DNA of 64,000 bases from Streptomyces collinus Tu 365 (GTDB lineage Bacteria > Actinomycetota > Actinomycetes > Streptomycetales > Streptomycetaceae), in assembly GCF_000444875.1 (NCBI RefSeq), contig NC_021985.1:8204170-8268169 (forward strand), in the 5' to 3' direction. The notes beneath the pieces are model-generated. The model was not told the origin of the DNA, did no database searches, and was given only the letters and a program-made list of their open reading frames with translations. This document shows positions 26,080 through 35,485 of this stretch, piece after piece (position 1 is the first letter of the stretch; the number at the start of each line of letters is the position of its first letter). Made by a program: the position numbers and the translations under genes.

Positions 26080-26829
26080 TCACTGGGGAAGTCCGGTGGT
26101 GTCGAGGAAACGCTGCTGGTTGCCGTGGATGTGCCGGGTGGCTTGTTCGGGTGTCAGCGCCCAGCGGGTGGCGAGGCGGGCGACGACGTCGGAGAGGTCT
26201 GCCGGTCGAGCGGGGTGCCTGTTGTGACGGGCGAACGGGCCATCGGTCTCGAGGAGGACACGGTCGGGCGGCAAAATTTCGAGGAGGGCGCGCCCTTTTT
26301 GCGAGGTGGTCATTGCCGGGTTGACGGAGAACCACAGTCCTGCGGCCAGGGCCTCGTCGACCAGGGCCAGAGGGCCTGTGTACCAGTGCAAGATCGCGGC
26401 GGTGACTCCAGCCTGGGCGAGTCGGGAGAAGGTGTCCTTCTCGGCGCCGCGGCTGTGTACGGTCATGGGCAGGTTACGGGTTCGGGGATCAGCGAGGACG
26501 GCCTCGAGGACTCGCAGCTGTGCGCGTCGTGTGGTGCGTCCGGCGGGGGAGTAGTCGAGCCCAATCTCACCGACCCATGTGGTTTCGGGCAGCATGCGCA
26601 GAAACCGGGCGATGTCGGCGGGAGTAAAGCTGTGGGCACGTAGAGGATGCATGCCCAGTGCCGGGTGGACGCCACGGCGTCTACCCAGCCGGGCTCGCAA
26701 CAGCCGGTACTCTCCAGGATCCTCGGTGACGGCCACGACGTCGACGCGAGCCTCGGCGGCCTGGCGCAGGACGGCTACCGGGTCGTCGTAACCGGTCACG
26801 TGGCAATGGCTGTCGAGCAGATGGTTCAC
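26080..26829 (-). CDS. qatD: QatD, TatD-family nuclease of the Qat anti-phage system
   Basis: 249 residues from GTG 26829, which overlaps the qatC stop as GTGA; the frame continues upstream, but this start gives the correct TatD N-terminus (LLDSHCHVTGYDD). TatD metal-site motifs in order: SHCH (near residue 8), GMHPLRAHS, GEIGLDYS, HSRGAEK, LHWYTG and LETDGPFAR. A metal-dependent amidohydrolase-fold DNase. In Qat systems it is one of four required proteins. Last gene of the qatABCD operon. Confidence 0.9.
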   Translation of the reverse strand: MNHLLDSHCHVTGYDDPVAVLRQAAEARVDVVAVTEDPGEYRLLRARLGRRRGVHPALGMHPLRAHSFTPADIARFLRMLPETTWVGEIGLDYSPAGRTTRRAQLRVLEAVLADPRTRNLPMTVHSRGAEKDTFSRLAQAGVTAAILHWYTGPLALVDEALAAGLWFSVNPAMTTSQKGRALLEILPPDRVLLETDGPFARHNRHPARPADLSDVVARLATRWALTPEQATRHIHGNQQRFLDTTGLPQ

Positions 26830-28163
26830 GAGGCGTGTTCCAACAGTCGTGCGAGCTGCCCCTGCGCGCCCGAGGTCAGCCAGGCGCGGATCTCGGCGGT
26901 GCCGCGCCGCCATACGTCGATGTAAGCGGTGCGCTCGCCACGGGGCAGCGGGCCGTTGCGCAGGACGTCACTGGTGGGCCGGCCAAGGCGGGTGCCAGCC
27001 ACAACAGCACGCAAGTCAGCGCTGCGGCCGGAGTCCGGATCCAGTAGTTCGGGATCGTTCAGCGCATCCCAGGCGTAGTGCCTGGCGTCGTCCCAGCCCG
27101 CCCGGGACATCGACGCCCGGCGGATCAGGCACGGGAAGCAGTAGCCGCAGTTGCCCTGCGGCCGCTCGGCGTAGCGGGCGGCCTCGGGATGGGAGCAGGA
27201 GATGCTCTGCGGTGCGAGTTCCCGCAGAAGCGGCTGATTGCGGCTGCCGACGAGCATCTCGCCCTTGGTCTGCAACCGGTAGGGGTTGACCAGCCGGTTG
27301 TGAACGCCGACCGCCTCCTTCACCTGTTCCAGCAGCGCCAAGTAGTGCGGATGGGTAGTGCGGGTGCTGAAGCTCCCGACCCGAGCACGGGTGAGGGGCA
27401 CGTTGATGCCGATGTAGCCGTTCTCCGGGAGGTAGACCGGGACGTTCGGGCCGATGGAGGAGGCGATCGCCACGGCGGTCGACAAGAACATCAGTGAGCG
27501 TGAACGGGAGGTGGTCTCACGGCCGTCGGGCAGTGGTCTGGCCTGGGACGGATGCGCGGGCGCCGGCCGCAAGAACAGGCGCAGCGAGACCACCCGTGAG
27601 CCGTAGTGACCGCGTAGATGCCGCAACAGACGGGCCTGAGCGCGTGGAGTCTGGCCGCCCTCGTAGTGCGACAGGAGACATAGGCGCCGCTCAGGGTCCT
27701 CCTCCAGCAAGTCGATGACCCCACACAGGGAGTCCAGGCCTCCCGAGAACAGGCACACACCGTCCGCAACGACCCGCCCCTGGCCACTGTCCGAACCGTG
27801 CGGCAGAGGTGCGGATCGCTGAGAGCGGGGATGCAGAGTCCACCGGTCGCCGGTCAGGAAGCGCAGAGTTGTCTGCGAGGCCTCCACCGGCCACCTACCG
27901 GCGTCTTCTGCCGGGAAGACCAGAGACAGATCACGTGTCCAGGCATCGTTGGTGCGGCTGCGTTCGCTCACTCTGTCGCTGATGTAGGCGCCGACCGCCA
28001 TGATCATTAGGTCAGCCGCCTGACGAGTGGGCCGGAAGGAACGGAACAGCCCGAGGCCGGCCTGCACTGTGCCCTTAGGCGAGCCCGGGGCGAAGTCCAG
28101 CAGGATCCCTTCGGGCGGCGCGGGATCGTCGAACTCTTCGGTACGCACCGTGAACTGTGTCAT
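26826..28163 (-). CDS. qatC: QatC, QueC-like PP-loop protein
   Basis: 445 residues. The PP-loop ATP-binding motif FSGGLDSLCG lies near residue 140 and a QueC-like zinc site near 335 (CSHPEAA, then NCGYCFPC), with an extra N-terminal domain as in Qat system QatC. QueC enzymes convert CDG to preQ0; in Qat the homolog is thought to modify a partner protein or another target instead. The stop overlaps qatD, and the ATG at 28163 overlaps the qatB stop (ATGA), so translation is coupled. Confidence 0.92.
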   Translation of the reverse strand: MTQFTVRTEEFDDPAPPEGILLDFAPGSPKGTVQAGLGLFRSFRPTRQAADLMIMAVGAYISDRVSERSRTNDAWTRDLSLVFPAEDAGRWPVEASQTTLRFLTGDRWTLHPRSQRSAPLPHGSDSGQGRVVADGVCLFSGGLDSLCGVIDLLEEDPERRLCLLSHYEGGQTPRAQARLLRHLRGHYGSRVVSLRLFLRPAPAHPSQARPLPDGRETTSRSRSLMFLSTAVAIASSIGPNVPVYLPENGYIGINVPLTRARVGSFSTRTTHPHYLALLEQVKEAVGVHNRLVNPYRLQTKGEMLVGSRNQPLLRELAPQSISCSHPEAARYAERPQGNCGYCFPCLIRRASMSRAGWDDARHYAWDALNDPELLDPDSGRSADLRAVVAGTRLGRPTSDVLRNGPLPRGERTAYIDVWRRGTAEIRAWLTSGAQGQLARLLEHAS

Positions 28164-28873
28164 GCCAGCCCCTCCAACGCCTGGTAGGCCAGTTCCACGG
28201 CACTCTCAACAAGAGCACGGCCGTCTGGGCCCGACCAGTCCAAGCTCAACGGCTGCGCAGGCATCTGGATGGCCACGCAGTCCTCGATGATCTGGCGCAT
28301 CTGCCCGTCAGCGCGGCGTGCAGCCTCGGGGTCGGCGATGGTGCCGAGCCGTTCGGCCACCACCGGCACCCGGTTGTAGATGTAGTGCGTCAGGAACAGT
28401 TCGAGCAGCCGCTCCACATCGTTGCGGTCGGCTGCCTCGCTTTCGAGCTCCTCCCAGGTGTCCGCCTCGCCAAACAGTTCCTCCAGAACGTCGCAGACCG
28501 CGTCCCGGGCCGCCTGCCCGTCCAGGTCGCCCCCAGCACCAGCCAGTTGCGTCACCAGCTCATCGACGATCTCGAACCGGTCCCGCCCGACCAGGTCGCC
28601 CAGCGACGCCTGACGCAGCGCCTCGTCCAGCCCGTCGGCGGCCACCCCGGACAGCAGGCCGCCCAGCCGCTGGGCCGTGCTGCGCCCGGCCGCCGCGCCC
28701 GCGGCGGCGGCCGCAGCGCCACCCAGGACCGGAACGTGGCGGGCAAGGACGGCGGCAGCCCGGCTGCGGGGAGCGGAACCACGGCTGACGTCGCGGGCGT
28801 ATGCGGTCGCCGCGTGCTTGAGAGGCGTCCACGCCCCGCCGGAGCCACTGGTGCGGTCGGTGGAAGTACCCAC
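28160..28873 (-). CDS. qatB: QatB, small partner protein of the Qat system
   Basis: 237 residues. A Ser/Gly/Ala-rich N-terminal third (VPVLGGAAAAAAGAAAG) precedes a helical domain (VLEELFGEADTWEELESEAA; LLELFLTHYIYNRVPVVAER). No enzyme motif. QatB proteins are poorly conserved and are identified by position between qatA and qatC, which is the case here; the N-terminal low-complexity part followed by a helical C-terminal domain fits. Starts one base after the qatA stop. Confidence 0.85.
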   Translation of the reverse strand: MGTSTDRTSGSGGAWTPLKHAATAYARDVSRGSAPRSRAAAVLARHVPVLGGAAAAAAGAAAGRSTAQRLGGLLSGVAADGLDEALRQASLGDLVGRDRFEIVDELVTQLAGAGGDLDGQAARDAVCDVLEELFGEADTWEELESEAADRNDVERLLELFLTHYIYNRVPVVAERLGTIADPEAARRADGQMRQIIEDCVAIQMPAQPLSLDWSGPDGRALVESAVELAYQALEGLA

Positions 28874-28874
28874 T

Positions 28875-30845
28875 TCAGCTACGCCCCTGCCGCCGGCGCA
28901 CGTCGCGAGCCTGGCGCACGAACGCGCCTGCCGGGGTACCTGTGGACTCCCAGCCGTCCAGCAGAGCCGTCACGGAGGGGTCGGTGGGGGGCAGCCGTCG
29001 CACCAGGGTCGAGAGCTTCGGGCGCAGGAGCTCCAAAGGGACGAGTCTGAGCCGCTCGCAGACGTCACGAGCGATCGCGGGGATCTCGTGACACAGCTCC
29101 GCTGCGCTGTCCGTGGCCGGTCCCGCCGGATCACGCTGAACCACCTGCATAAGGTGCTCCACGAGTGTCGGCAGATCCTCAGCCGCCACGGTCTGCTGCA
29201 CCTGTCGCACCGCGGCCCGGCGCCGGCCGACGACGTCGGACTGGAGCAGGCCGAGCAGTTCCTGGACATGCGCGGGCAGAAGCGCCGTGGTGGCCGCTAG
29301 CCTCAATTTGGCCCGCGCGAACGTGAAGTACGGGCCGAGATCCACTGTGGCCAGGGCGGGATCCATCCGAAGCCAGGCGTCGATATGCGGCATCTCCGCC
29401 CAGGCGCGAACCTCCTCGTTCAGCTCGCCCGTGGTGGAGTTCTCCTCGCGAGCCCGCCCTCGCCTTGGGGGACGTCCGTCCGAGGAGGCGCGTGGCTCCT
29501 CGGGAGTCTGGCTATGGCCCGATCCTCTCTGAACGGCCGTCGCCGCACCGCGTGCGTGCCGTTCGGCGGCTTGGAGATGTCCGTTCCCGCCCGATCCCAG
29601 TGCCTGGACCTGCCAGTCGAACAGATTCTGGAAGTCGGTCAAGTACTGCTCTTCCAACACCATGAGCTTGGCCAGGACCGCCGCGTCCAGCCTCGTGCCC
29701 CGGCGTTCGGCGCTCGCCAGGCGTAGGGTCAGCGTGTTCAGAAACCGCTTGATCTGTCGAGGATTGCCACGCAACGTACTGCCGAGCACCGGGGAGATCG
29801 CCGCCGCCCACGTCATGTCCTCGTACAACCGCGTCGGCATGCCAGCGCCGAGCGCGGCAGATGCGATGCCCGCATTCAGAGCAACCCCAAGGGCGCTTTC
29901 GCGCCTGCGCAGGTCAACTGCTTCGCACACCGTCTCGAACTGCTGCCGCTCAAGGTGCAGTTGCGCCAGCAGCAAATGCATGTACGTCTCGGCTTCGGGC
30001 GCGGACAACACCGGAATGCTGATCTTGACCTGGAGCATCTTCTCCAGATACTCCGCGCCCAGACCAGACGTTCCGGGGCGGCCGAGGCCCGGGTAGCGTC
30101 GGTCGATGGCGGCCTGCACGACCTCGGGGTGGGCAGCGATCACGAACGCGCTTTTCTCCACGTTGAGGAAGAGACGGATCGCCTCAAAGGTGTCAACGAC
30201 CGTATGTGGCAGGCACCGGTCCAGGTCATCGATCAACACGATCACCGCCCGAACCTGCTCCAACGAACCCACCAAGCTGGCGAACTCCTGCCGAAACGCC
30301 CCCGGGTCCGCGGGAGTGCGGTTCTCCTCCGCGCTCTCCTCGACAGGCTCCTGGTCCGGGTACGTCCCCCCGACAGCGCTCTGGGCGATGGCGGAGGCCA
30401 CGTCAGCCAAACCGGGATCGAGCGCGCCGGCAGCCATGGCCGCGCCGGCGGGCAGTGCCGCTCCGACCAGCATCTGTACCGGCCGCCGCAGGCTCCGGGC
30501 CACTCGTCTGAGCCGGCCCGCCTCCACAGCCTCGGCGCTACCCTCATCGGCTTCTTGCTGCAGGCGCGTCAGCACTGTCTCCATCAGCGCGCCCTTGATG
30601 TCCTCATAGCCTTCGTACTGCCAAGGGCTGAACGGGACCACGACGAAATGTCCAGCCTCGTCGGATGAAATGGTCGACAGTTCCTTCGAGACGATCCTCA
30701 GCAGGCTGCTCTTGCCTGAACCCCAACCACCGAGCACCCCCAGCGTCAGAGGCAGGAGCCGCTGCTGTGTCAGAGCAACGACCATCTCGTCAACGAGGAA
30801 GTCAAACCCGAGCAGGTCCAGATCCGTCTCGTTATCCGACCACAC
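28875..30845 (-). CDS. qatA: QatA, KAP-family P-loop ATPase
   Basis: 656 residues. Walker A GVLGGWGSGKSSLL at 36-49, a KAP-typical FSPWQYEGYED segment, a hydrophobic insertion (LVGAALPAGAAMAAGAL, about 125-150) and Walker B VIVLIDDLDRC near residue 203, followed by a helical C-terminal region with a low-complexity linker. KAP ATPases are STAND-like and often membrane-associated. First gene and largest component of qatABCD, so the promoter should lie in the 666-bp gap to its right. Complete. Confidence 0.93.
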   Translation of the reverse strand: MWSDNETDLDLLGFDFLVDEMVVALTQQRLLPLTLGVLGGWGSGKSSLLRIVSKELSTISSDEAGHFVVVPFSPWQYEGYEDIKGALMETVLTRLQQEADEGSAEAVEAGRLRRVARSLRRPVQMLVGAALPAGAAMAAGALDPGLADVASAIAQSAVGGTYPDQEPVEESAEENRTPADPGAFRQEFASLVGSLEQVRAVIVLIDDLDRCLPHTVVDTFEAIRLFLNVEKSAFVIAAHPEVVQAAIDRRYPGLGRPGTSGLGAEYLEKMLQVKISIPVLSAPEAETYMHLLLAQLHLERQQFETVCEAVDLRRRESALGVALNAGIASAALGAGMPTRLYEDMTWAAAISPVLGSTLRGNPRQIKRFLNTLTLRLASAERRGTRLDAAVLAKLMVLEEQYLTDFQNLFDWQVQALGSGGNGHLQAAERHARGAATAVQRGSGHSQTPEEPRASSDGRPPRRGRAREENSTTGELNEEVRAWAEMPHIDAWLRMDPALATVDLGPYFTFARAKLRLAATTALLPAHVQELLGLLQSDVVGRRRAAVRQVQQTVAAEDLPTLVEHLMQVVQRDPAGPATDSAAELCHEIPAIARDVCERLRLVPLELLRPKLSTLVRRLPPTDPSVTALLDGWESTGTPAGAFVRQARDVRRRQGRS

Positions 30846-31511
30846 GCTGCCTCCCGCACCCTGCGTTGGCTCCCGCCCAACACGTCCATGATCTTAGGCC
30901 GAAAGGTCGAAAAAGCACCCGGTTCGACGGAATTGATGTCACGATGCAATTGCCCGGTATCTACAGATCGCTACCAAGGCTGCAACCGTCACTCACGGCC
31001 TCCAGCGACGTTATGTGACAGGGCCACGGCTGCCCTCGTGGCGAGCCCCAGTCACCGGAGGAGGACCCGCAGCACACGCTCGTGACCCTCGCAGAAGCCC
31101 GTATCTTCGCCGGTAACTCAGTTGTCCCCTGGAAGGGGCCGCCGGTGCCGACATGCAGCCCAAGCTTCCGGCGTTGGCATTTCTGCTGCTTACAGACGCG
31201 GAGACGCTGCGGTGATGAAGGTCCGGCACCGGCAGCGCGCTTGCGCGAGAGACTACACATTGCGTCCCACCAGGCCTGGCTGGGATGCCATCGTGGCGCT
31301 GCCGCTTGAGCGCTGTTTCGGAGAAGAGTTCAGCGGATGACTGAAGCCCCTCGCTACCGAACCGCCCAGCGGAAGCAGTGGCAACTGCCCATCCCGCTCC
31401 GACATGTCGGCTCGCGCCCGATGTCCGGAGTGCAATTAACATCCTCACCGACCGTCGGCCGAGGCTCGACGCCGGACCAACTGTCAGTAGCGACGGCTAG
31501 CCTCCACCCTC
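30846..31511. other. Intergenic region holding divergent promoters
   Basis: About 665 bases between the divergent qatA and GNAT-like genes. It must hold both promoters, but I could not identify boxes with confidence. Composition is a little less GC-rich next to qatA. Short frames near 31150 have coding-like patches but no recognisable product. Confidence 0.45.
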
Positions 31512-32876
31512 ATGAGACTTGCGCGCCGACCGGCTAGTGAACTTCCCGGCGACCCGGCCCAGTTGCGGTTGGTCTACAGCCACGGGCACCCCGCCGTGCC
31601 CTACGAGGACGAGGACACCCTCGAGCACTGGCGTGTCTCCATCCGCGCCTACCACGATGAGGAGGAGGAATGCGCTGCCGGTTGCACCGAGGCCTGCCAG
31701 CAGCTCATCCACGACGGCAGCGAAGTCGGCTGGCTGCGTCTGTGGCGGCTGCGCGACTACACCGGTGTGGACCGCTGGATGGTCGCTGACGCCCAGTCGG
31801 GAGACTTGGAGAGCATCGCCTCCGCCGTCCTTCACGACGGCGAGTATTCCGATGCCTTCCAGGAGACCATCGACTGTCCGGTGGGGGATCTGCTCATCCT
31901 GGACCGGGTGTTCCTGAACCGTCCCTGGCGGGGCTTCGGCCTGGGCCCGGTATTCGCCGCCGAGGCCATCCGCCGCCTGTCCGGTGGCTGCTGCGCGGCC
32001 ACGGCTGAGCCCGGCATGGCCGAATGGCCCGAAAACCGGGACGAGGTAAGTGACGCCTACCGTGCTACCGCGAAGGCAAAAATCGCCGCCCTGTGGGAGT
32101 CGATCGGCTTCCACGCCTTCCACGGCGGAGTGCAGCTGCTCGACACCAGCCTGCAGGAGCCCATCGACCTCCACCGTGCGCGCCGTAAGGACCTGGAGGA
32201 TCTGTCCGCCGCCTACCGGGCCCACCTCGAGGGCCGGCCCCCTCTCCCTGAGCTGGCCGTGACCCCGCCCGCCTCGCCAGCGACTCCCGTGCCGGCCGCT
32301 ACCCATCAGCCGCCCGCGCCCGCGCCCGCGCCCGCCCCGGAGGCAGAGGCGGAGCCCGGCGACGGACTGGCGGCCGCCGCGAGCCTGTCCGACCTCCAGC
32401 GGAAGTGCGAATTCTCTGGCTGGAGCCCCGACGACCGCGCCGCCGCCCTGGCCGTCGCTGCACAGGCCACCCACGACACCGACCTGCGCCAACTGGCCGT
32501 CCAGGTCAAGCACGTGCACTTGGGCCTGCGCGACGCCTGGACCGACGCGCTCACCTTTCCCGGCCGCCTCTTCAACGTGCATCCCTTCCGGGAAAACCCC
32601 GCCGCACTTGGGCCACTAGCCGGACTGTGGGTCTACGGCTCCAATCTCAACGGCCGTTACCGGGGCCGCTCCCACGCCATGGGCGGGGACTGCCAGCACG
32701 CCCGCCCCCTCACCCCGGACACCGAACGCATGACCCTGGCCGAACTCCTCGACCTGACCAGTTTCTGGGAATGGAACGGCCCCAGATGCTCCTTCTGCCA
32801 CGGATGGTCCGGCCAACGCCTGACGCCCGACCAGTACACCTACTACCTCACCGTCCGTGCCGGCCTCTCGCGTTAA
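31512..32876 (+). CDS. GNAT-like N-terminal domain fused to a Cys/His C-terminal domain
   Basis: 454 residues. Residues ~15-215 resemble a GNAT acyltransferase: LILDRVFLNRPWRGFGLG carries the RxxGxG-like acetyl-CoA loop, then FAAEAIRRL and AALWESIGFHAFHGG. A Pro/Ala linker (PAPAPAPAPEAEAEP) separates a C-terminal domain with GLWVYGSNLNGRYRGRSHAM, DCQHARPL and WEWNGPRCSFCHGWSG, whose Cys/His spacing could bind zinc. The C-terminal domain is not recognised. First gene of a plus-strand cluster with a GIY-YIG and a PD-(D/E)XK gene inside the defence island. Confidence 0.65.
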   Translation: MRLARRPASELPGDPAQLRLVYSHGHPAVPYEDEDTLEHWRVSIRAYHDEEEECAAGCTEACQQLIHDGSEVGWLRLWRLRDYTGVDRWMVADAQSGDLESIASAVLHDGEYSDAFQETIDCPVGDLLILDRVFLNRPWRGFGLGPVFAAEAIRRLSGGCCAATAEPGMAEWPENRDEVSDAYRATAKAKIAALWESIGFHAFHGGVQLLDTSLQEPIDLHRARRKDLEDLSAAYRAHLEGRPPLPELAVTPPASPATPVPAATHQPPAPAPAPAPEAEAEPGDGLAAAASLSDLQRKCEFSGWSPDDRAAALAVAAQATHDTDLRQLAVQVKHVHLGLRDAWTDALTFPGRLFNVHPFRENPAALGPLAGLWVYGSNLNGRYRGRSHAMGGDCQHARPLTPDTERMTLAELLDLTSFWEWNGPRCSFCHGWSGQRLTPDQYTYYLTVRAGLSR

Positions 32877-33093
32877 TCGCGATGCTCACGGAACCGGCCA
32901 CGGCTTCTGGTCCCGCGCTGCTCCCGACCCGGCGAGTCAGTGCCCGTCTGCTGCCCACAGACAGTCGCAACAGATGCAGTCGGCGAGGGCACTGGGCGAA
33001 GCGGCGCCCTCTCCTGACGGGCGCAACGCCCCGGCGGGTCAAGCGGACGCCACCGGCAGCACCGGAGCCCTACGCCAGACAGGAACCCGCACC

Positions 33094-33711
33094 GTGAATA
33101 TCACCGCCTTCACCACCGACCTCCACATCGCCGGCCACGACTTACCCGGCATCTCCGTGACCCTGACCTCGTCCCCGCGTCCGCCCCGTCCTCCCTTCCG
33201 GCGCCTAGACATCGACATCAACACTGTCATCGAACTGCTCGCGCTGGTCGAGGGCGGCGCTGCCAGTGCCGGCGCGGTGCGCGACATGCTCGAAGCCGTC
33301 GTGGACGAGGTCGAGGAGGCAGACGAAGAAGACCGGCGCGAGGACGAGGCGCTGCGCCAGCTCAGATCTACACCGGTGCCCAAGGCCCCGGCCAGGACAC
33401 CTCAGTACGACACCCGGTCCGTGTACCTCGTCTCATCTGAGGCCGAACCGAAGATAGTCAAGATCGGTGTGTCCAAAGACGTGCCCGGACGTCTGAAATC
33501 GCTGCAGTCCGGATCCGGATCACCGCTAACCGTGCGGTGGACCTCAACCGGGGGTGGCCTTCTGGAGAGCCGTCTGCACGATCACTTCGCAACAAGAGCG
33601 CTGGGCGGTGAGTGGTTCGACTTCACGGACGTCGCACAACCCGTCGCAATGATCGCGAAAGCCGCGCGACGTCTGCTGAAGAACGCCACCGTCGTCGAGG
33701 TCCCGACGTGA
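33094..33711 (+). CDS. GIY-YIG nuclease family protein (T5orf172/MUG113-like)
   Basis: 205 residues from GTG 33094, with AGGA upstream; the frame is open further up but without coding bias. The N-terminus has an acidic stretch (VVDEVEEADEEDRREDEAL). Residues ~110-185 are a GIY-YIG-type domain: SVYLVSSEAEPKIVKIGVSK, then RLKSLQSGSG, LESRLHDHFATRALGGEWF. The K-IG-x-x-x-x-x-x-R core and the H-x-x-F/GEWF end are the T5orf172 hallmarks. Likely DNA nuclease of phage/defence type. Its stop overlaps the next small frame (GTGA). Confidence 0.75.
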   Translation: MNITAFTTDLHIAGHDLPGISVTLTSSPRPPRPPFRRLDIDINTVIELLALVEGGAASAGAVRDMLEAVVDEVEEADEEDRREDEALRQLRSTPVPKAPARTPQYDTRSVYLVSSEAEPKIVKIGVSKDVPGRLKSLQSGSGSPLTVRWTSTGGGLLESRLHDHFATRALGGEWFDFTDVAQPVAMIAKAARRLLKNATVVEVPT

Positions 33712-33944
33712 ATGAGGGCAGGAAGCTGCCCCTAGGCCCGGCCCGTTCGGTCGCGTGGGCACCCACAGCGCGAGTGCCCACGGCGAAAGGCGTCGTACAT
33801 TGTGGCAGCCTCACCCGCTACGCCCCCGCGTGGGCCTGCGACGACAGCCCGCCGCTCGCCCACGTCTGCGACGACGTCAGGTCCTTCCCGACACTGATGA
33901 AGCGTCCAGGAACCGGGACGAGGCTCCCGGAGGGGGTGACGTGA
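33708..33944 (+). CDS. Small hypothetical protein overlapping the GIY-YIG gene
   Basis: 78 residues starting at a GTG that overlaps the previous stop codon, which suggests translational coupling. Contains VPTAKGVVHCGSLTRYAPAW and CDDSPPLAHVCDD with three cysteines. No family recognised. Length and codon bias are only moderately convincing. Confidence 0.35.
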   Translation: MNEGRKLPLGPARSVAWAPTARVPTAKGVVHCGSLTRYAPAWACDDSPPLAHVCDDVRSFPTLMKRPGTGTRLPEGVT

Positions 33945-34103
33945 GCGGGCGATGTGGCTTCCTGCCGATGCCACGGCTTGAGACCAACGCACAGTGACGA
34001 TGAGCCCCGCTCGCCGAGATGTTTCCTTCATCCAGGTCCGGCGGCGTCGCCACCAGGCCTTCGCCGTGTCCGTCATCAGGCGCCCCGACGGCGCTCTCGC
34101 ACC

Positions 34104-35204
34104 ATGATCAGGGTGGTGCATAGGATCGCACGAGTGGCAGACAAACTGATCGGCAAAGGACCCCTGCGCGGCTACCTCCTGGAGGAGGTGTTGGCTTGGC
34201 TCCTGCGCTCCAGCGGCTTCGAGGTCCTCACCGCCGCCGACGATTTGGACACGGAGCCGAAGGTCCTGAAGGAGGACAAGAACGGTCTGCTGGTCCGCGG
34301 ACGCGGAGCCTGGCACCAGGTCGACGCGCTCGGCCAGTTCCGCTACGTCCCGCCGTTTTCCCTGCCGGTCCGCCTGTTCGTCGAGGCGAAGTACCTGACC
34401 ACAACACCAGTTCAGCTGCCCACCGTGCGTAACGGCCACGGCGTGATCCACGACGTGAACGAGGCCGAGACCACCACGCTCACCGCTCCTGGGGCCGGCC
34501 GGCCACGGACGCGATACCGCTACAACTATGCGATCTTCTCCACGTCCGGCTTCAGCCCAGTGGCACAGGATTACGCGCTGGCCCACCAGATATCCCTGAT
34601 CGACCTCTCCACACCGGACTTCGCCGTACTGCGGGATCTCGTCAAGAACACAGCCGACACCGTCCACGCAGTCCTCGAGGCAACACCGGCAGCCCAGCGC
34701 CCGAAGATAAGCGACATGCGGGCCTATCTCCGCGTCCCACTGCTGGACATGAACCCAGGTGAGGCGGAACTGGCCGACGCGATCCGTGGCCCACTCGACT
34801 ACCTGGCCCAGGCCCTGCACAGCCGGAGCCAACTCGGCCTGGTCCTGGCCTTTCCCGCAGCGCCGTTCGTCCTGGGACTTGCCTCAGACGATCTCTACTC
34901 GTTCGTGGACTACGCCAGAGACCACCCCACACACACCGTACGCCCGCGCCGCATCCATCAGCCCGCGTCACATCCCGTCTGGGAACTGCGCTCCGCGGAG
35001 CACCCCGAAGCATATGCGCTGCGGTTCTCACTGCCGGAGCGGATCGAAAAGTGGATCGTCGCGCAAGACGAAGGCATGCCCTCACGAACCCGGTACGTCA
35101 AACGCAGCATGCTGTCGACCATGACCCTGTACTGGATGCACGGGGAGCATGCCCAGACCTTCCAACTCCGCTACGAGCCAAGCGAACTCCGGCTCGACAG
35201 GTGA
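34104..35204 (+). CDS. PD-(D/E)XK nuclease-like protein (Mrr-type restriction fold)
   Basis: 366 residues. The N-terminal ~110 residues carry a PD-(D/E)XK pattern: GYLLEEVLAWLLRSSGFEVL with Glu27/28, HQVDAL with Asp74, and RLFVEAKY with Glu94-x-Lys96. This resembles the catalytic core of Mrr-like/RecB-like restriction nucleases. The rest (~250 residues) is unrecognised and may be a specificity or target domain. No methyltransferase lies next to it, so it may act on modified or foreign DNA, or respond to a signal. Third recognisable gene of the plus-strand cluster. Confidence 0.7.
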   Translation: MIRVVHRIARVADKLIGKGPLRGYLLEEVLAWLLRSSGFEVLTAADDLDTEPKVLKEDKNGLLVRGRGAWHQVDALGQFRYVPPFSLPVRLFVEAKYLTTTPVQLPTVRNGHGVIHDVNEAETTTLTAPGAGRPRTRYRYNYAIFSTSGFSPVAQDYALAHQISLIDLSTPDFAVLRDLVKNTADTVHAVLEATPAAQRPKISDMRAYLRVPLLDMNPGEAELADAIRGPLDYLAQALHSRSQLGLVLAFPAAPFVLGLASDDLYSFVDYARDHPTHTVRPRRIHQPASHPVWELRSAEHPEAYALRFSLPERIEKWIVAQDEGMPSRTRYVKRSMLSTMTLYWMHGEHAQTFQLRYEPSELRLDR

Positions 35205-35485
35205 TCGCCAAGACGACGAAGCTCCGTGCCCTGGGCCTGTTGCAGGTGCGGTGAACGACGCAGTACGCGAGTGCAGCTCCCGCACCCCACCCGTTCTATG
35301 TCCGCTGCCATCCAACTTGCCCATCCGCCCAAGGATCGCTAGGCCTCTGGATCGCTCACGATTCTTCCGGCCCGTGTGCAGGGTGGGCTCCAAGGGCCTC
35401 GGCGGCGGGCTGGTTCTGGAGGGTCGTCTGCGCCCGGGGCCGACGGGCAACGTATCCACGTGGGCCTGGGCTCTCGGCTCTCGCA

